Positions 35,721 to 46,258 are shown, counted from the first letter of the stretch. The stretch: 64,000 nucleotides of DNA from an uncultured Flavobacteriaceae bacterium (GCA_938029725.1 CALHGE010000010.1:83153-147152), one strand, 5' to 3'. Notes: a model not told the origin generated them from the sequence alone. Made by a program: numbers and translations.

Positions 35721-36713
35721 CTAATTTAGTTCATTTGCTACTTTGAGCATTAAATCTTTAGTCGCCTTGATTCCTAATTCTTCATTTAAAACACTTCCTT
35801 CATATTCGACACCAATAAAACCTGTATATCCGGCATCCTTTACGATTTGAAGTAGTTTCTTATAGTCTATGTTTATTGCATTTCCTTCATCGTCAAAATC
35901 ATTCGATTTTGCACTTACTGCTTTTGCAAATGGCATTAACTCTGCAACCCCTTTGTATTTATCGTAGTCCTCACTGCAACTTCTATCTTCGTTTCGTATG
36001 ATGCAGAAGTTACCAAAGTCAGGCAGCGATCCGCAATTCTCTAAATTAACAGCTTTCATAACTTCAGCATGTAAAGCTCCATTTGATGATAGGCCACCAT
36101 GATTCTCTACAAGGATATTAATATTTTTCGTTTTTGCATAGGTCGATAGTTTTGTAAGTCCATCTATCGCGCTTGCCTTCCACTCTTCAGGCACCATGCT
36201 TCCATTTAGATTTACACGTATTGAATGACATCCCATAGCCGCAGCTGCGTCTACCCATTTCTTATGTTTTTCTACAGTTTCATTACGTTCTTTCTCATCA
36301 TTAACAGCCAAATTACCTTGGCCGTCAATCATGATCAAAACATTTTGCATACCATGTTTCTTCGCCTCTGCATTTGATTTTTCGACAAAAGCAGCCATTG
36401 CCTCTTCAGAATAATTAGCTTCAGAGAGTTCAGGATTATAGAGTTGGCTTACATATTCTAATCCTGTAAAACCCCAACTCTTTGCTTTTTCGGCGAATGT
36501 ATAGGGGTCCACTCCGTCTTCAAGTATCATTTTATGAATAGACCATTGTGCTAATGATAATTTAAAGAAAGGTTCTACAGCTACTTCCATTGGGCTTGTA
36601 GTCTCCGTATTTTCAGCCTCTGTTTTCTTATTCTCTTTACAAGCGTACATCCCAAAAAGAGAAACAACAATTGCTATTTGCAACATCGTACGGAATAATT
36701 TTCTTTGTTTCAT
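35721..36713 (-). CDS. Sugar phosphate isomerase/epimerase-like TIM barrel, lipoprotein form
   Basis: A 330-residue TIM-barrel protein like that at 30525, but with a lipoprotein signal (Cys about residue 25, LFGMYAC) and thus probably periplasmic. The barrel begins with LSLAQWSIHK; likely metal ligands are the Glu in ILVENHGG, the Asp in LPDFGNF and the Glu in IGVEYEG. The ATG at 36713 is preferred over 36731, since it gives a normal n-region (MKQRK). It is divergent from the second GMC gene. Confidence 0.85.
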   Translation of the reverse strand: MKQRKLFRTMLQIAIVVSLFGMYACKENKKTEAENTETTSPMEVAVEPFFKLSLAQWSIHKMILEDGVDPYTFAEKAKSWGFTGLEYVSQLYNPELSEANYSEEAMAAFVEKSNAEAKKHGMQNVLIMIDGQGNLAVNDEKERNETVEKHKKWVDAAAAMGCHSIRVNLNGSMVPEEWKASAIDGLTKLSTYAKTKNINILVENHGGLSSNGALHAEVMKAVNLENCGSLPDFGNFCIIRNEDRSCSEDYDKYKGVAELMPFAKAVSAKSNDFDDEGNAINIDYKKLLQIVKDAGYTGFIGVEYEGSVLNEELGIKATKDLMLKVANELN

Positions 36714-36941
36714 TAGTCTTCGTTTTATCAAAATTATAGTTGGATTAAATTTTTATCATTCTAAATGCTAACTACTATATATCAAGCTGTTATCTTTTTA
36801 TTTGTGAATTTTGAATTTTGCCCTGTTACGAATCTCGCAACAAATTATAACAAAACACCTATTATATCTAATAAGAATAGTTTTTAAAAGTAGAAAATTA
36901 ATTTTTAATTTAATAAATTTAGGAACTAAACAATTCAGTAA

Positions 36942-38660
36942 ATGGGTAAATTCTATTACAACGAAGAACAAGAATCGTATGATGCGATTGTTGTAGGTAC
37001 GGGAATCAGCGGAGGCTGGGCCGCCAAAGAATTATGCGAGAACGGTTTGAAAACATTGGTTTTGGAGCGTGGGCGTATGGTAAAACATCGTGACGACTAC
37101 GAAACGGCAAATATGGACCCTTGGGATTTTCCAAACGCGGGTCAGCCTACCCAAGCGACGATTGCAAAACAAGAGAAACAAAGCAGAACTGGCTACACCA
37201 CTAAAGCGGCAAGCGATATGTGGTTTGTCAATGACTTAGAACACCCGTATAATGAAACCAAGCGTTTTGATTGGATGCGCGGCTATCATCTTGGAGGTCG
37301 CTCTTTAACATGGGGTCGTCATAGCTACCGTTGGAGTGATATCGACTTTAAAGCAAATTTAAACGACGGACATGGCGTAGATTGGCCAGTACGCTATAAG
37401 GATATTGCACCTTGGTATGATAAAGTAGAATCTTATATAGGAGTTACTGGAGAAAAACTAGACCTTCCACAATTACCAGACGGGCAATTCGAGCCTATGA
37501 TGGAATTGAACTGCGCTGAGCAACATGTACGTGAAAAAGTAGCTGAAAATTTTGATGGACGCGTAATAACTGCTGGCCGCGTCGCACATATTAATAGTGA
37601 TAAACAATTTGATGGTGACGGAAGATCGCGCTGTCAATACAGAAATCGCTGTATTCGCGGATGCCCTTTTGGAGCATACTTCAGTAGCTTATCTTCTACA
37701 TTACCAGCGGCAGAAGCAACTGGCAATATGACACTGCGACCTGATTCTATCGTACACGAAGTGATGTATGACCCTGATACAAAAAAAGCTACCGGTGTTA
37801 AAGTAATAGACCGGGTTACCAAAGAGGTATTCGAGTTCAAAGCCAAAGTAATTTTCTTGTGTGCTTCAGCAATTGCTTCTACCTCAATTTTAATGCAGTC
37901 GAAATCAGATCGCTTCCCTAACGGAATGGGTAATGATTCTGATCAACTAGGTCGAAATATAATGGATCACCATTTGGGTGTTGGTGCTGCAGGAAAAATT
38001 GATGGTTTTGAAGATAAATATTTCAAGGGTAGAAAACCGAATGGCATCTATCTTCCGCGCTTTAGAAATTTAGGTGGCGATACGAATAGAAAAGATTATA
38101 TACGCGGTTTCGGATACCAAGGAGGCGGAAAAAGAGGGAACTGGGAAGACACCATTGCCGAATTATCTCATGGCAAAGGTTTAAAAGAAGCCATTCTTCA
38201 GCCAGGAGGTTGGACTTTTGGAATGGGTGGTTTTGGAGAGGTGCTACCTTATCAAGATAACCGTTTTACCTTAGACAATGATCAATTGGATAAATGGGGG
38301 CTACCTACAGCAACGTTCGATGCCGAATTCAAAGAAAACGAATGGAACATGCGTAAAGACATGAAAGAATCTGCCGTTGATATGCTTACTAAGGCGGGTC
38401 TTCGAGATGTCGAGCCCTATGATCGACCTGGCGCACTCGGTTTAGGTATTCATGAAATGGGTACAGCTCGTATGGGTCGCAATAGAAAAACATCTGTACT
38501 TGACGGCAATAACGCCTTGCACGATGTGCCCAACGTTTACGTAACTGATGGTTCATTTATGACCTCCGCAAGTTGCGTTAACCCATCATTGACCTACATG
38601 GCGTTTACCGCTAGAGCTGCTAACCATGCGGCAAAAGAACTTAAAAAAGGAAACATATAA
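36942..38660 (+). CDS. GMC-family FAD sugar dehydrogenase with [3Fe-4S]-type Cys motif, copy 2
   Basis: This 572-residue flavoprotein is a clear paralogue of the gene at 31730, with long shared stretches. FAD motif VVGTGISGG is at about 15-23, the Cys motif CQYRNRCIRGC at about 229-239, the His in HEMGTARMG, and the Asn in CVNPSLTYMA. It lacks a signal peptide; its stop codon overlaps the start of the Tat-bearing small subunit gene by 1 bp, so the pair should be exported together. By analogy with glucoside 3-dehydrogenases it may oxidise sugars at C3; the substrate is inference. Confidence 0.94.
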   Translation: MGKFYYNEEQESYDAIVVGTGISGGWAAKELCENGLKTLVLERGRMVKHRDDYETANMDPWDFPNAGQPTQATIAKQEKQSRTGYTTKAASDMWFVNDLEHPYNETKRFDWMRGYHLGGRSLTWGRHSYRWSDIDFKANLNDGHGVDWPVRYKDIAPWYDKVESYIGVTGEKLDLPQLPDGQFEPMMELNCAEQHVREKVAENFDGRVITAGRVAHINSDKQFDGDGRSRCQYRNRCIRGCPFGAYFSSLSSTLPAAEATGNMTLRPDSIVHEVMYDPDTKKATGVKVIDRVTKEVFEFKAKVIFLCASAIASTSILMQSKSDRFPNGMGNDSDQLGRNIMDHHLGVGAAGKIDGFEDKYFKGRKPNGIYLPRFRNLGGDTNRKDYIRGFGYQGGGKRGNWEDTIAELSHGKGLKEAILQPGGWTFGMGGFGEVLPYQDNRFTLDNDQLDKWGLPTATFDAEFKENEWNMRKDMKESAVDMLTKAGLRDVEPYDRPGALGLGIHEMGTARMGRNRKTSVLDGNNALHDVPNVYVTDGSFMTSASCVNPSLTYMAFTARAANHAAKELKKGNI

Positions 38661-39307
38661 TGGATAGAAGAAAAGCACTCAAAAATATGGGGCTAGCTAT
38701 GGGTTACACCGTGGCAACTCCAACACTTATCAGCATCATGCAAAGCTGCAAAAGTGAAGCTGTAATGGAATGGACCCCGGATTTCTTCACCAAAGATCAC
38801 GGAACAGTACTTACCAAATTGGTAGATATTATTCTTCCTAAAACAGATACACCTTCAGCTTCAGAAGTACAAGTGAATCTTTTTATTGATCGGTTTATTA
38901 ACGAAGTATTCGACAAAGAGCAGCAAGTTTTTCTAAAAATGCTTACGAATCGCTTTATGGAAAAGGCGCTAACAGATTCTGGTGAAGAAAAAGTAACTGA
39001 TATTCGTGAAGAACAGTTAGAAAAAACCTTAGCCACTGTTTTAAAAATCACCAAAGAAGAGGAAACTAAAAATGAAGAAGCTGTTGAAGCCTATACGGCT
39101 GCTGTGGCTGAAGGCAAAGAGCCCGTACTTGACGATGCAGTCGCTAGCCATGCATTTGCTAGCAACTTGAGAAATATGACTATCATGGGCTATAAAACGT
39201 CTGAATATGTTGGTGAAGAAGTTCTCAGTTATTTACCTGTACCTGGCCCATATGTTGCCTGTGGTGATCTAGAAGAACTAACTGGCGGAAAAGCCTGGTC
39301 TCTTTAA
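38660..39307 (+). CDS. Gluconate 2-dehydrogenase subunit 3-family protein (Tat-exported small subunit)
   Basis: A 215-residue protein with a twin-arginine-like start (MDRRKALKNMG), a hydrophobic segment and a Cys near residue 29 (IMQSC) that could be lipidated. The mature helical part is of the subunit-3 family, which chaperones and carries the folded GMC subunit through the Tat system. Start and previous stop share one base (TAATG). A terminator follows at 39323. No cytochrome subunit gene is present in the window, so the electron acceptor is unknown. Confidence 0.88.
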   Translation: MDRRKALKNMGLAMGYTVATPTLISIMQSCKSEAVMEWTPDFFTKDHGTVLTKLVDIILPKTDTPSASEVQVNLFIDRFINEVFDKEQQVFLKMLTNRFMEKALTDSGEEKVTDIREEQLEKTLATVLKITKEEETKNEEAVEAYTAAVAEGKEPVLDDAVASHAFASNLRNMTIMGYKTSEYVGEEVLSYLPVPGPYVACGDLEELTGGKAWSL

Positions 39308-39322
39308 AATTTTTCTAATAAA

Positions 39323-39354
39323 AAAAGGGCTTCCAACTAGAAGTCCTTTTTTTT
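39323..39354 (+). terminator. Terminator of the GMC/subunit-3 operon
   Basis: An 11-bp stem (39323-39333 with 39340-39350, one G-T pair) with a 6-base loop, followed by T4 beyond the stem. Confidence 0.85.
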
Positions 39355-39470
39355 ATTTAGTAATGCTTCACAAATTGACTTTAGGGCATTTCAATTCTAA
39401 GCTAGCTATTTTGAGGTTATTTTGTTGAATTCTTAAAAAGACAAACACCGTTTAACGACAACAAAAACGG

Positions 39471-39511
39471 TAGTTCATCGGATAAATTCAATTCAAAATG
39501 TAGTTCATCGA
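39471..39511 (+). repeat. Pair of identical 11-bp direct repeats, 30 bp apart
   Basis: GTAGTTCATCG occurs at 39471-39481 and 39501-39511. The 30-bp offset is close to three helical turns, and the pair lies about 70 bp upstream of a possible small membrane protein gene, so a regulator site is possible. The flanking gap (39355-39583) shows nothing else. Confidence 0.5.
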
Positions 39512-39583
39512 AAAAATTGACCCTTTTCGATATACTACACAATAGCTATATAAGAATTCACTTACATGAGCCGTTGTTAGTAC

Positions 39584-39766
39584 ATGAACTTGACCCCATA
39601 TCTTTACGCAGTCGTATCCTACTTCATTTTAATGTTGATTTCTAAGATGGCCTATTCGTACTTTACTGGCCAAAGAAAAATAGAAAAAACTGAAAAGGCA
39701 ATTAGAATTCATTGGAACTTTAATCTCATTCATTTGAGACAAGCAATAATGAGCGTGTGGCTTTAA
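39584..39766 (+). CDS. Possible small membrane protein of 60 residues
   Basis: The frame encodes one N-terminal membrane helix (about residues 5-25) and a basic tail. No ribosome-binding or family support is available, and the tail looks random. The pair of direct repeats upstream is the only contextual hint. Confidence 0.3.
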   Translation: MNLTPYLYAVVSYFILMLISKMAYSYFTGQRKIEKTEKAIRIHWNFNLIHLRQAIMSVWL

Positions 39767-39938
39767 CTACAGCGTGTTAAAAGCTTCGCCGAAAATGCTT
39801 TTTCAATACTTTTATTGTCTAAAATTGGTTGTTTAGCCTAGTGTTTCTGCTATTTAACGAATTTTTAAGTGTTAATTTGTAATTTAAGAAATCTTTTTAC
39901 GTTAAATTACCGTAGATAACTTCATACAGATTAAAGGC

Positions 39939-40022
39939 ATGGACAAGTATTACATCATATTACTAATTTACGTAGTGGCTTACGCTTTTTCAAGAGTCGT
40001 AAGGCCCTATGTAGAAAAATAA
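39939..40022 (+). CDS. Possible 27-residue membrane miniprotein
   Basis: The frame begins with ATG after AAAGG and encodes one membrane helix (YYIILLIYVVAYAF, about residues 4-17) followed by a basic tail (SRVVRPYVEK). A strong terminator starts 21 bp after the stop codon and has no other plus-strand gene to serve. The helix-plus-basic-tail layout is common in bacterial miniproteins. The function is unknown. Confidence 0.45.
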   Translation: MDKYYIILLIYVVAYAFSRVVRPYVEK

Positions 40023-40043
40023 GAAATTATCGTATTTCATGTG

Positions 40044-40075
40044 TGCATCTTAATCTTATTAGGATGTATTTTTTT
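40044..40075 (+). terminator. Terminator behind the 27-residue frame
   Basis: An 11-bp stem with two G-T pairs (40044-40054 with 40058-40068) and a CTT loop, followed by seven T and a second T-rich run. Confidence 0.75.
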
Positions 40076-40123
40076 GCTTTTTTTTTAAATCCCTATACAC
40101 CACTATCTTTTATTACAGCATAG

Positions 40124-40165
40124 AAAAACCCAATACTATCTCAAATAGATCGTATTGGGTTTTTT
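40124..40165. terminator. Terminator downstream of nrdA
   Basis: AAAACCCAATAC (40125-40136) pairs with GTATTGGGTTTT (40152-40163). A and T runs on the two arms allow use in both directions; the main client is nrdA on the minus strand. Confidence 0.8.
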
Positions 40166-40225
40166 AATTATAGCCTGTATAACCAATTCTCACCTTCGTG
40201 TGAGAATTGAACTAAAACATTCTAT

Positions 40226-42721
40226 TTAAGATCCACACATTAAGCAATCATCATCTGCTTGCCCTTCTTTAGCACGTGCGATCATTTCCTTCATTTCGGC
40301 CGCTGACATCGGCTGAATATCAGTTTCTGTTTGCGTAGCTACCACTGGTGTAGTTTCTACCTGCATAGCGCTTGCTTCGGCTGCTGAAGACACAGGCGTA
40401 GCTGCCAATACTTCTGCCTCTGCTGCAACACTTGTTGGAATTTCCTTTTTCTTAGTGTTATCTAATGTGAATTTAATCGCATCTACTGCTGCCTTAGTAC
40501 GCAGGTAATACATTCCTGTTTTCAGGCCGCTCTTCCATGCGTAGAAGTGCATCGACGTTAGCTTTGAATAGTTCGCGTTTTCCATAAACAAATTCAATGA
40601 CTGACTTTGATCTATGAAATATCCTCTTTGTCTTGACATATCAATAATGTCTTTCATACTCAATTCCCAAACTGTCTTATACAGCTCTCTAATATCTGCC
40701 GGAATGGTTTCGATATGCTGAATAGATCCATTAGCGCGCATCAATTCTTGCTTCATATTCTCATCCCACAAGCCTAAACCTACTAAGTCTTCTAAAAGAT
40801 GCTTGTTCACTACAATAAATTCCCCAGAAAGGACTCTTCTCGTATAGATGTTAGAAGTGTATGGCTCAAAACATTCGTTGTTTCCAAGAATTTGAGAAGT
40901 AGATGCTGTCGGCATAGGCGCAACTAGTAAAGAGTTACGCACGCCATTCTTCACAACTTCTTTACGAAGCTTACCCCAATCCCATCGACCAGATAAATCC
41001 TCGTCGTTAATATTCCAAAGGTTATGCTGAAAATCTCCTTGAGAAATAGGTGAACCTTCAAATGTAGAATAGGCTCCTTCTTCTATGGCCAATTCCATAG
41101 AAGCAGTAACGGCCGCGAAATATAAAGTTTCGAATATCTCTTGATTTAACTTACGAGCCCCGTCACTAGTAAACGGTAAGCGTAGCATAATAAATGCATC
41201 GGCCAAACCTTGCACTCCTAAACCAATCGGCCTATGACGCATATTTGAGTTCTCAGCCTCTATTACTGGGTAGTAATTTCTATCAATTACCTTATTTAGA
41301 TTTCTAGTAACGCGTTTGGTTACCTTGAACAATTCTTTATGATCAAACGCACCATTCTTAATGAACATTGGCAAAGCAATCGACGCTAGATTACACACTG
41401 CAATTTCATCAGGAGAAGTATATTCCATAATCTCAGTACATAAATTCGATGAACGAATCGTTCCTAAGTTTTTCTGGTTACTCTTACGGTTAGCTGCATC
41501 TTTATACAACATGTAAGGTGTACCGGTCTCGATTTGAGATTCTAATATCTTTTCCCAAAGTTCACGCGCTTTTACCGTCTTACGACCTTTGCCTTGTGCT
41601 TCGTATCCTAAATATAGTTTCTCAAATTCTTCACTATGGCAGGTAAAGAGACCTGGGCACTCACTCGGACACATTAAAGTCCAATTTTCATTGCCCTCCA
41701 CTCTTTTCATGAATAAATCTGAAATCCACATGGCATAAAACAAATCACGCGCGCGCATTTCTTCTTTCCCGTGGTTCTTTTTCAAGTCTAAGAACTCATA
41801 AATATCAGCATGCCAAGGTTCCATATAAATCGCAAAGCTTCCCTTGCGTTTTCCACCACCTTGATCTACATATCTTGCCGTATCATTAAATACTTGAAGC
41901 ATTGGAACGATTCCGTTTGATGTTCCGTTAGTACCTGCTATATAGGATCCCGTAGCTCGAACATTATGAATAGAAAGTCCAATACCCCCAGCCGATTGAG
42001 AAATCTTAGCTGTATTCTTCAGAGTATCATATATGCCTTCAATACTATCGTCTTTCATGGCTAATAAAAAGCAAGAAGACATTTGTGGCTTTGGTGTACC
42101 TGAGTTGAATAGTGTTGGTGTAGCATGTGTAAAATACTTCTTAGACATCAACTCATAAGTCTCAATAGCCGAGTCTAAATCGTTTAGGTGTATACCAATA
42201 GAAACACGCATCAACATATGCTGTGGACGTTCAGCAATTTGTCCGTTCAATTTCAAAAGATAGGAACGTTCTAAAGTTTTAAAACCGAAATAATCGTAGC
42301 CAAAATCACGGTTATAAATAATAGTAGAATCTAATTTCTCTGCATTCTCTGAAATAACCTGAAACACTTCATCAGAAAGCAGGGGTGATTTCTTCCCATT
42401 TCTTGGATTTACATAGAGGTACAGATCTTCCATCGTTTCGGAGAAAGACTTCTTTGTATTCTTATGTAAGTTTGAAACAGAAATACGAGCCGCCAACTTT
42501 GCATAGTCAGGATGTGTAGTAGTCATTGTCGCTGCAATCTCTGCCGCTAGGTTATCTAATTCAGAAGTAGTAACCCCGTCATACAAACCTTCGATAACGC
42601 GCATTGCGACTTTTAGTGGATCTACCAGCCCGTTAAGGCCGTAGCATAATTTTCGTACTCGAGCTGTGATCTTGTCAAACATAATCAGCTCTTTTCTTCC
42701 GTCTCTTTTTACTACATACAT
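40226..42721 (-). CDS. nrdA: Class I ribonucleoside-diphosphate reductase, alpha subunit
   Basis: NrdA reduces ribonucleoside diphosphates to deoxy forms. The 831-residue product starts with an ATP-cone ([15 protein letters not shown], residues 4-18), the allosteric activity site. Catalytic features are the first Cys in SSCFLLAM, the NLCTEI Cys and Glu, the [10 protein letters not shown] segment, the radical-transfer Tyr pair in TGMYYLRT, and the C-terminal redox Cys pair (CLMC). An Ala/Thr/Val-rich linker precedes that tail. It follows nrdB by 158 bp. Confidence 0.97.
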   Translation of the reverse strand: MYVVKRDGRKELIMFDKITARVRKLCYGLNGLVDPLKVAMRVIEGLYDGVTTSELDNLAAEIAATMTTTHPDYAKLAARISVSNLHKNTKKSFSETMEDLYLYVNPRNGKKSPLLSDEVFQVISENAEKLDSTIIYNRDFGYDYFGFKTLERSYLLKLNGQIAERPQHMLMRVSIGIHLNDLDSAIETYELMSKKYFTHATPTLFNSGTPKPQMSSCFLLAMKDDSIEGIYDTLKNTAKISQSAGGIGLSIHNVRATGSYIAGTNGTSNGIVPMLQVFNDTARYVDQGGGKRKGSFAIYMEPWHADIYEFLDLKKNHGKEEMRARDLFYAMWISDLFMKRVEGNENWTLMCPSECPGLFTCHSEEFEKLYLGYEAQGKGRKTVKARELWEKILESQIETGTPYMLYKDAANRKSNQKNLGTIRSSNLCTEIMEYTSPDEIAVCNLASIALPMFIKNGAFDHKELFKVTKRVTRNLNKVIDRNYYPVIEAENSNMRHRPIGLGVQGLADAFIMLRLPFTSDGARKLNQEIFETLYFAAVTASMELAIEEGAYSTFEGSPISQGDFQHNLWNINDEDLSGRWDWGKLRKEVVKNGVRNSLLVAPMPTASTSQILGNNECFEPYTSNIYTRRVLSGEFIVVNKHLLEDLVGLGLWDENMKQELMRANGSIQHIETIPADIRELYKTVWELSMKDIIDMSRQRGYFIDQSQSLNLFMENANYSKLTSMHFYAWKSGLKTGMYYLRTKAAVDAIKFTLDNTKKKEIPTSVAAEAEVLAATPVSSAAEASAMQVETTPVVATQTETDIQPMSAAEMKEMIARAKEGQADDDCLMCGS

Positions 42722-42879
42722 GTGGCTACTGTTGTTTTTTACTGGTTAATACTGGTGGTCATTAAAGCCTACAGGATTCAAAAATCTAGCAGGCAAGAAG
42801 TAGGTCGTTATTATATTTGAGGGTAAACTCACAAGAATACTTCTTTTAAAAAGCGGCCCTTGTAGTTTAGGTAACTTAT

Positions 42880-43860
42880 CTAGAAATCAGCGTCAAAGCT
42901 GATTTTTTGAGCGTCTTCATCTTTATTCATTACACCTGCTTTCTGGTATTCCGCTACTCTTTTTTCAAAGAAGTTAGTCTTTCCTTGCAGGGAAATCATA
43001 TCCATAAAATCAAACGGATTGGTTGCATTATAAACCTTCTCACATTCCAATTCAACTAAAAGTCTATCCGTTACAAATTCAAGATATTGGGTCATTAATT
43101 TAGCATTCATCCCAATCAAACTTGCAGGAAGCGATTCTGTAATAAATTCTCTCTCTATGTTTAAAGCATCTACTAAGATCGCCGTAATACGCTCTTTTGG
43201 AACTTTGTTTATTAAGTGTTTATTATGCAAGTGTACTGCATAATCACAGTGCATACCTTCATCTCTAGAAATTAACTCATTGGAGAAGGTCAAGCCCGGT
43301 AAAAGCCCTCTTTTCTTTAACCAAAAAATAGAACAAAATGCTCCTGAGAAGAAGATACCTTCTACAGCAGCAAAAGCAATTAAACGCTCGGCAAAACTTG
43401 GAGAATCTATCCATGCCAATGCCCAATCTGCTTTTTTCTTAATTGCTGGAAAATTTTCAATTGCTTTAAAAAGCATGTTCTTCTCTTTCTCATCTTTAAC
43501 GTAGGTGTCAATTAAAAGTGAGTAGGTTTCTGAGTGGATGTTCTCCATCATAATCTGAAAGCCGTAGAAAAATTTCGCTTCCGCATACTGAACTTCACTA
43601 ACAAAGTTCTCTGCTAAGTTTTCGTTTACAATACCATCAGAGGCCGCAAAAAACGCAAGAATATGTTTGATGAAATAACGTTCATCATCATTCAATTTAT
43701 TATTCCAATCATTTAAATCCTCACTGAGGTCAATCTCTTCCGCTGTCCAGAAACAAGCCTCACATTTCTTGTACCAATCCCATAAGTCATCATGTTTTAT
43801 TGGGAAAATTACAAATCGGTCTTCGTTTGCTTCCAAAATAGGCTCTATGGCTGTGGACAT
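42880..43860 (-). CDS. nrdB: Class I ribonucleotide reductase, beta subunit
   Basis: The 326-residue subunit holds the dimetal-tyrosyl cofactor. Asp75 (AASDGI), Glu106 and His109 ([10 protein letters not shown]) and the later [10 protein letters not shown] site are the metal ligands, and Tyr113 occupies the radical position (E-x2-H-x3-Y spacing as in E. coli Tyr122). The radical Tyr is present, so this is a Tyr-type enzyme, not the Phe-type class Ic. The order nrdB-nrdA on the minus strand suggests one operon. Confidence 0.97.
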   Translation of the reverse strand: MSTAIEPILEANEDRFVIFPIKHDDLWDWYKKCEACFWTAEEIDLSEDLNDWNNKLNDDERYFIKHILAFFAASDGIVNENLAENFVSEVQYAEAKFFYGFQIMMENIHSETYSLLIDTYVKDEKEKNMLFKAIENFPAIKKKADWALAWIDSPSFAERLIAFAAVEGIFFSGAFCSIFWLKKRGLLPGLTFSNELISRDEGMHCDYAVHLHNKHLINKVPKERITAILVDALNIEREFITESLPASLIGMNAKLMTQYLEFVTDRLLVELECEKVYNATNPFDFMDMISLQGKTNFFEKRVAEYQKAGVMNKDEDAQKISFDADF

Positions 43861-44573
43861 ATTCTTACAAATTTAAAAAGTTAGTGTGATGCGCTAAAAA
43901 TTACCCCTGTGTTGGGCTTACAAAGATGTAAAATAAAGAGGGATATTTTCGGACTGTTTCAAAGATTCCATCACAAAGTTTTTAACATCGTATGTTGAAA
44001 TCTAGGCTCGCATCTGATGTACGTTACGCTTACCGAAGAATTGAATTTTACTTAAAATTCACAATACTGTTGAACAAAAAAAATAAACCAAAAAGTATGT
44101 TTTAAATATACTTTTTGGTTTGAAAATAGTTTACTCAGAAAAGCTAGTTTTTCATGTTGTAATGTATTAGTGATCTTAAGCAACAAACCTCGCGCTGTAG
44201 CAATAGGCTAGCTATGAACATTGAAAGCATCTACCGCCCTCTTATATTCTGAATTTCTTGAGCCACTACCGCTAGCACTAAAACCAGAAGCAAGTGACAC
44301 TACAAAGTAGCAAGTTGCGATTACCTGTACCGAAATACTTTGTAAGCAGCCTAAACATTAACAGCACTCTATTACGCCCTACAAACCAGACAAAATCAAA
44401 TTACTATTTGTTTTTGGACCTGAAAGACCCGCAAATTCGTACGAAATAAAACAACGTTAGACCGCTAGCGAGTTTCAATAGAATGCTTTACGAATTACAA
44501 GGTGCTATTTCCGTTTCTTTTTCTATTGTATTTCGCTAGCCCTGCTACCTGATTTAATTTTCAAAACAAACTA
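43861..44573. other. Intergenic stretch upstream of nrdB
   Basis: The part next to nrdB should hold its promoter; CATCTTTG on the minus strand (about 43923-43930) is one mismatch from TAnnTTTG. No coding frame is convincing. GCTAGC words recur at about 44209, 44270 and 44462. The terminator at 44076-44121 sits inside. Confidence 0.5.
44076..44121 (-). terminator. Minus-strand intrinsic terminator
   Basis: A perfect 14-bp stem (AAACCAAAAAGTAT at 44085-44098 with its complement at 44108-44121) has a 9-base loop. On the minus strand it is followed by a T-rich run. Its likely client is a transcript from the small membrane protein gene at 44795, leaving a 450-base 3' region. Confidence 0.7.
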
Positions 44574-44795
44574 TTACAATTCAACCACAAAAACATAAGG
44601 GTAACCAAAATCTATTGAATAGGCCTTAATCAAATCTCTGAACCACCTCGTACCGAAATATCCTAAAAGCAAAAAGAAATCAATACCCAATAATAGAAAG
44701 GGGTTAATTTCTTTTAAAAAGGCAGGCAAGACTTCCACAAATAACACGCTTGCATTCAATAACAATACTGCGACAATAATCAATGCTGTTTTCAT
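44574..44795 (-). CDS. Small membrane protein, two helices
   Basis: The 73-residue product has two hydrophobic segments (about residues 3-22 and 31-48) and a tail with FRDLIKAY. I recognise no family. It is supported by the membrane pattern and by a minus-strand terminator downstream. Confidence 0.5.
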   Translation of the reverse strand: MKTALIIVAVLLLNASVLFVEVLPAFLKEINPFLLLGIDFFLLLGYFGTRWFRDLIKAYSIDFGYPYVFVVEL

Positions 44796-45668
44796 GAATA
44801 CATAATTATTAGATTAGCGTGCTATGTTCGTGAAAAATTCAAAATTTAACAGCCTTTAGTTCAGAAGTCTATTTTCCTTCGATTCTACGCTTAGAAAGCC
44901 ATTAAAAAAACAAGAATAACCAAGATTAATACTTGCTAACAAACGATGTGCTAACGAGAGAATCTAAAAAATGGGGAAGAATGAAATTACTAGGGTATTG
45001 GTTAATTTCAAGAGAAAAAATAAGGGCAACCATCGTCATTCATTGGTCTTATAGCCGTATACAAGTGGCTCTGAACATTATGCAAATTGCATGGTCTTAG
45101 AATTTATATTGACAACACTTCACATACAAGATCTTTTCTATTAGAGAAAATCTAGTTCTACTAAGAATACCGAAAAAACCAAATGTCATCTATAGAAACA
45201 CTACGCGGAAATTGTTGCTTTGTTTGAAAATTAATTATGAATACCACCAAACCGCACGGCCCTTCCAATGTATTAAAATAAATACTTGCTACAGTAGTGT
45301 TGATTTAGGTAGTTCCCCCGAAACCTATAATCAAACAAATCACCAAAAGCCAACAAGTTGGTTAGGTGTACAATATGCAACAATTCATTAGACGGGTCTG
45401 TTACTAGAACAGCAACACGTTTTTTACAACGCATTCCCTAAAGCCGCACCTTATGGAATGGCAGTTTCATAAAATCATTTTAAGCTTTTCTTTCATAGCA
45501 CGTTTGTGCAGTATGATAGTCAGAAGCTCTATGCGAAACAGTTGGCAGCTCAAGAAATATCGTTGATGCAAACTATTTCGCCCCAAAGACTTTCAAAAAA
45601 ACCAAACTCATTTCATATTTCTATATAAAAAATTATACTATAATTTGAAAAACCACCTAGCTATCGCA
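44796..45668. other. Low-coding stretch, possibly decayed
   Basis: Only short frames occur: a 27-codon one starting MGKNEITRV near 44970, and a 37-residue one starting MEWQFHK near 45450. Stop codons interrupt everything longer and no family is recognisable. Base use is similar to the flanks. Gene decay is possible, but no parent gene can be named. Confidence 0.4.
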
Positions 45669-46253
45669 TTACTTTATAACTATAAAATCTCCATTTATTC
45701 CAACCCGCTTTCCCAGTGAATTGGTCATTTGAATACTAATATTTCCTCTTACCGTTCTATCGTCTAAATAGTCAATCTTAATTTTACCGCTTTTAGCGAA
45801 AAGAGGTGATTCGCCTAAGGCAGCAATATTTGCAAAACCAAATACACCATCAAAATAATTCAGAAGACCTTCTTGATTTCTTAAAACTTCATAAGTACCT
45901 GTAGGCAACATGTCAGCGGTATTTTCTTTTGAAATCAAAAATTCCATAGAATGAGACTCAATATTATCCGTGTTATCTAACCTTAACCTGAGTGTAGAAA
46001 AAGAAATTCCTCTGGAAGTGGTTACAATAGAGGTGTCAAAATCGATGCCTCCACAAAAGTTGTCGTTTACACTGCCTGATATCTGCATGCTATAATCTCC
46101 TTCTTCATTAATTTTCGAAGATGTTAGCTTTTCAAGCTTCGCCCCTGACATAAAAAGTACTGGCACAAGAACCCAAAGAACTAACTTAGTTAGTTTAGTG
46201 AAGAATCTCGACCTTTGTATTTTAGTTGATTTTTTGATTTTGTAGGGCTTCAT
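45669..46253 (-). CDS. Membrane-anchored or secreted protein of unknown function
   Basis: A 194-residue product with a basic start (KIKKSTKIQRSRF), one hydrophobic segment (about 24-40) and a beta-rich extracytoplasmic part. Cys67 (DNFCGG) is the only obvious Cys there. I recognise no family. It starts 5 bp after the 47-residue frame at 46259, so the two are likely an operon. It is divergent from the LytTR/LytS pair, which may regulate it. Confidence 0.55.
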   Translation of the reverse strand: MKPYKIKKSTKIQRSRFFTKLTKLVLWVLVPVLFMSGAKLEKLTSSKINEEGDYSMQISGSVNDNFCGGIDFDTSIVTTSRGISFSTLRLRLDNTDNIESHSMEFLISKENTADMLPTGTYEVLRNQEGLLNYFDGVFGFANIAALGESPLFAKSGKIKIDYLDDRTVRGNISIQMTNSLGKRVGINGDFIVIK

Positions 46254-46258
46254 TTTTT

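Noticed and set aside
39518..39537. TTGACC and TATACT as a sigma-70 promoter of enterobacterial type
   Set aside because: The two boxes are only 8 bp apart instead of about 17, and primary promoters of this group use TTTG/TAnnTTTG.
45430..45640. Possible remains of a gene (frame with LAAQEISLMQTISPQRL)
   Set aside because: Stops occur in all frames at both ends, and no parent family could be recognised, so a pseudogene call is not supported.
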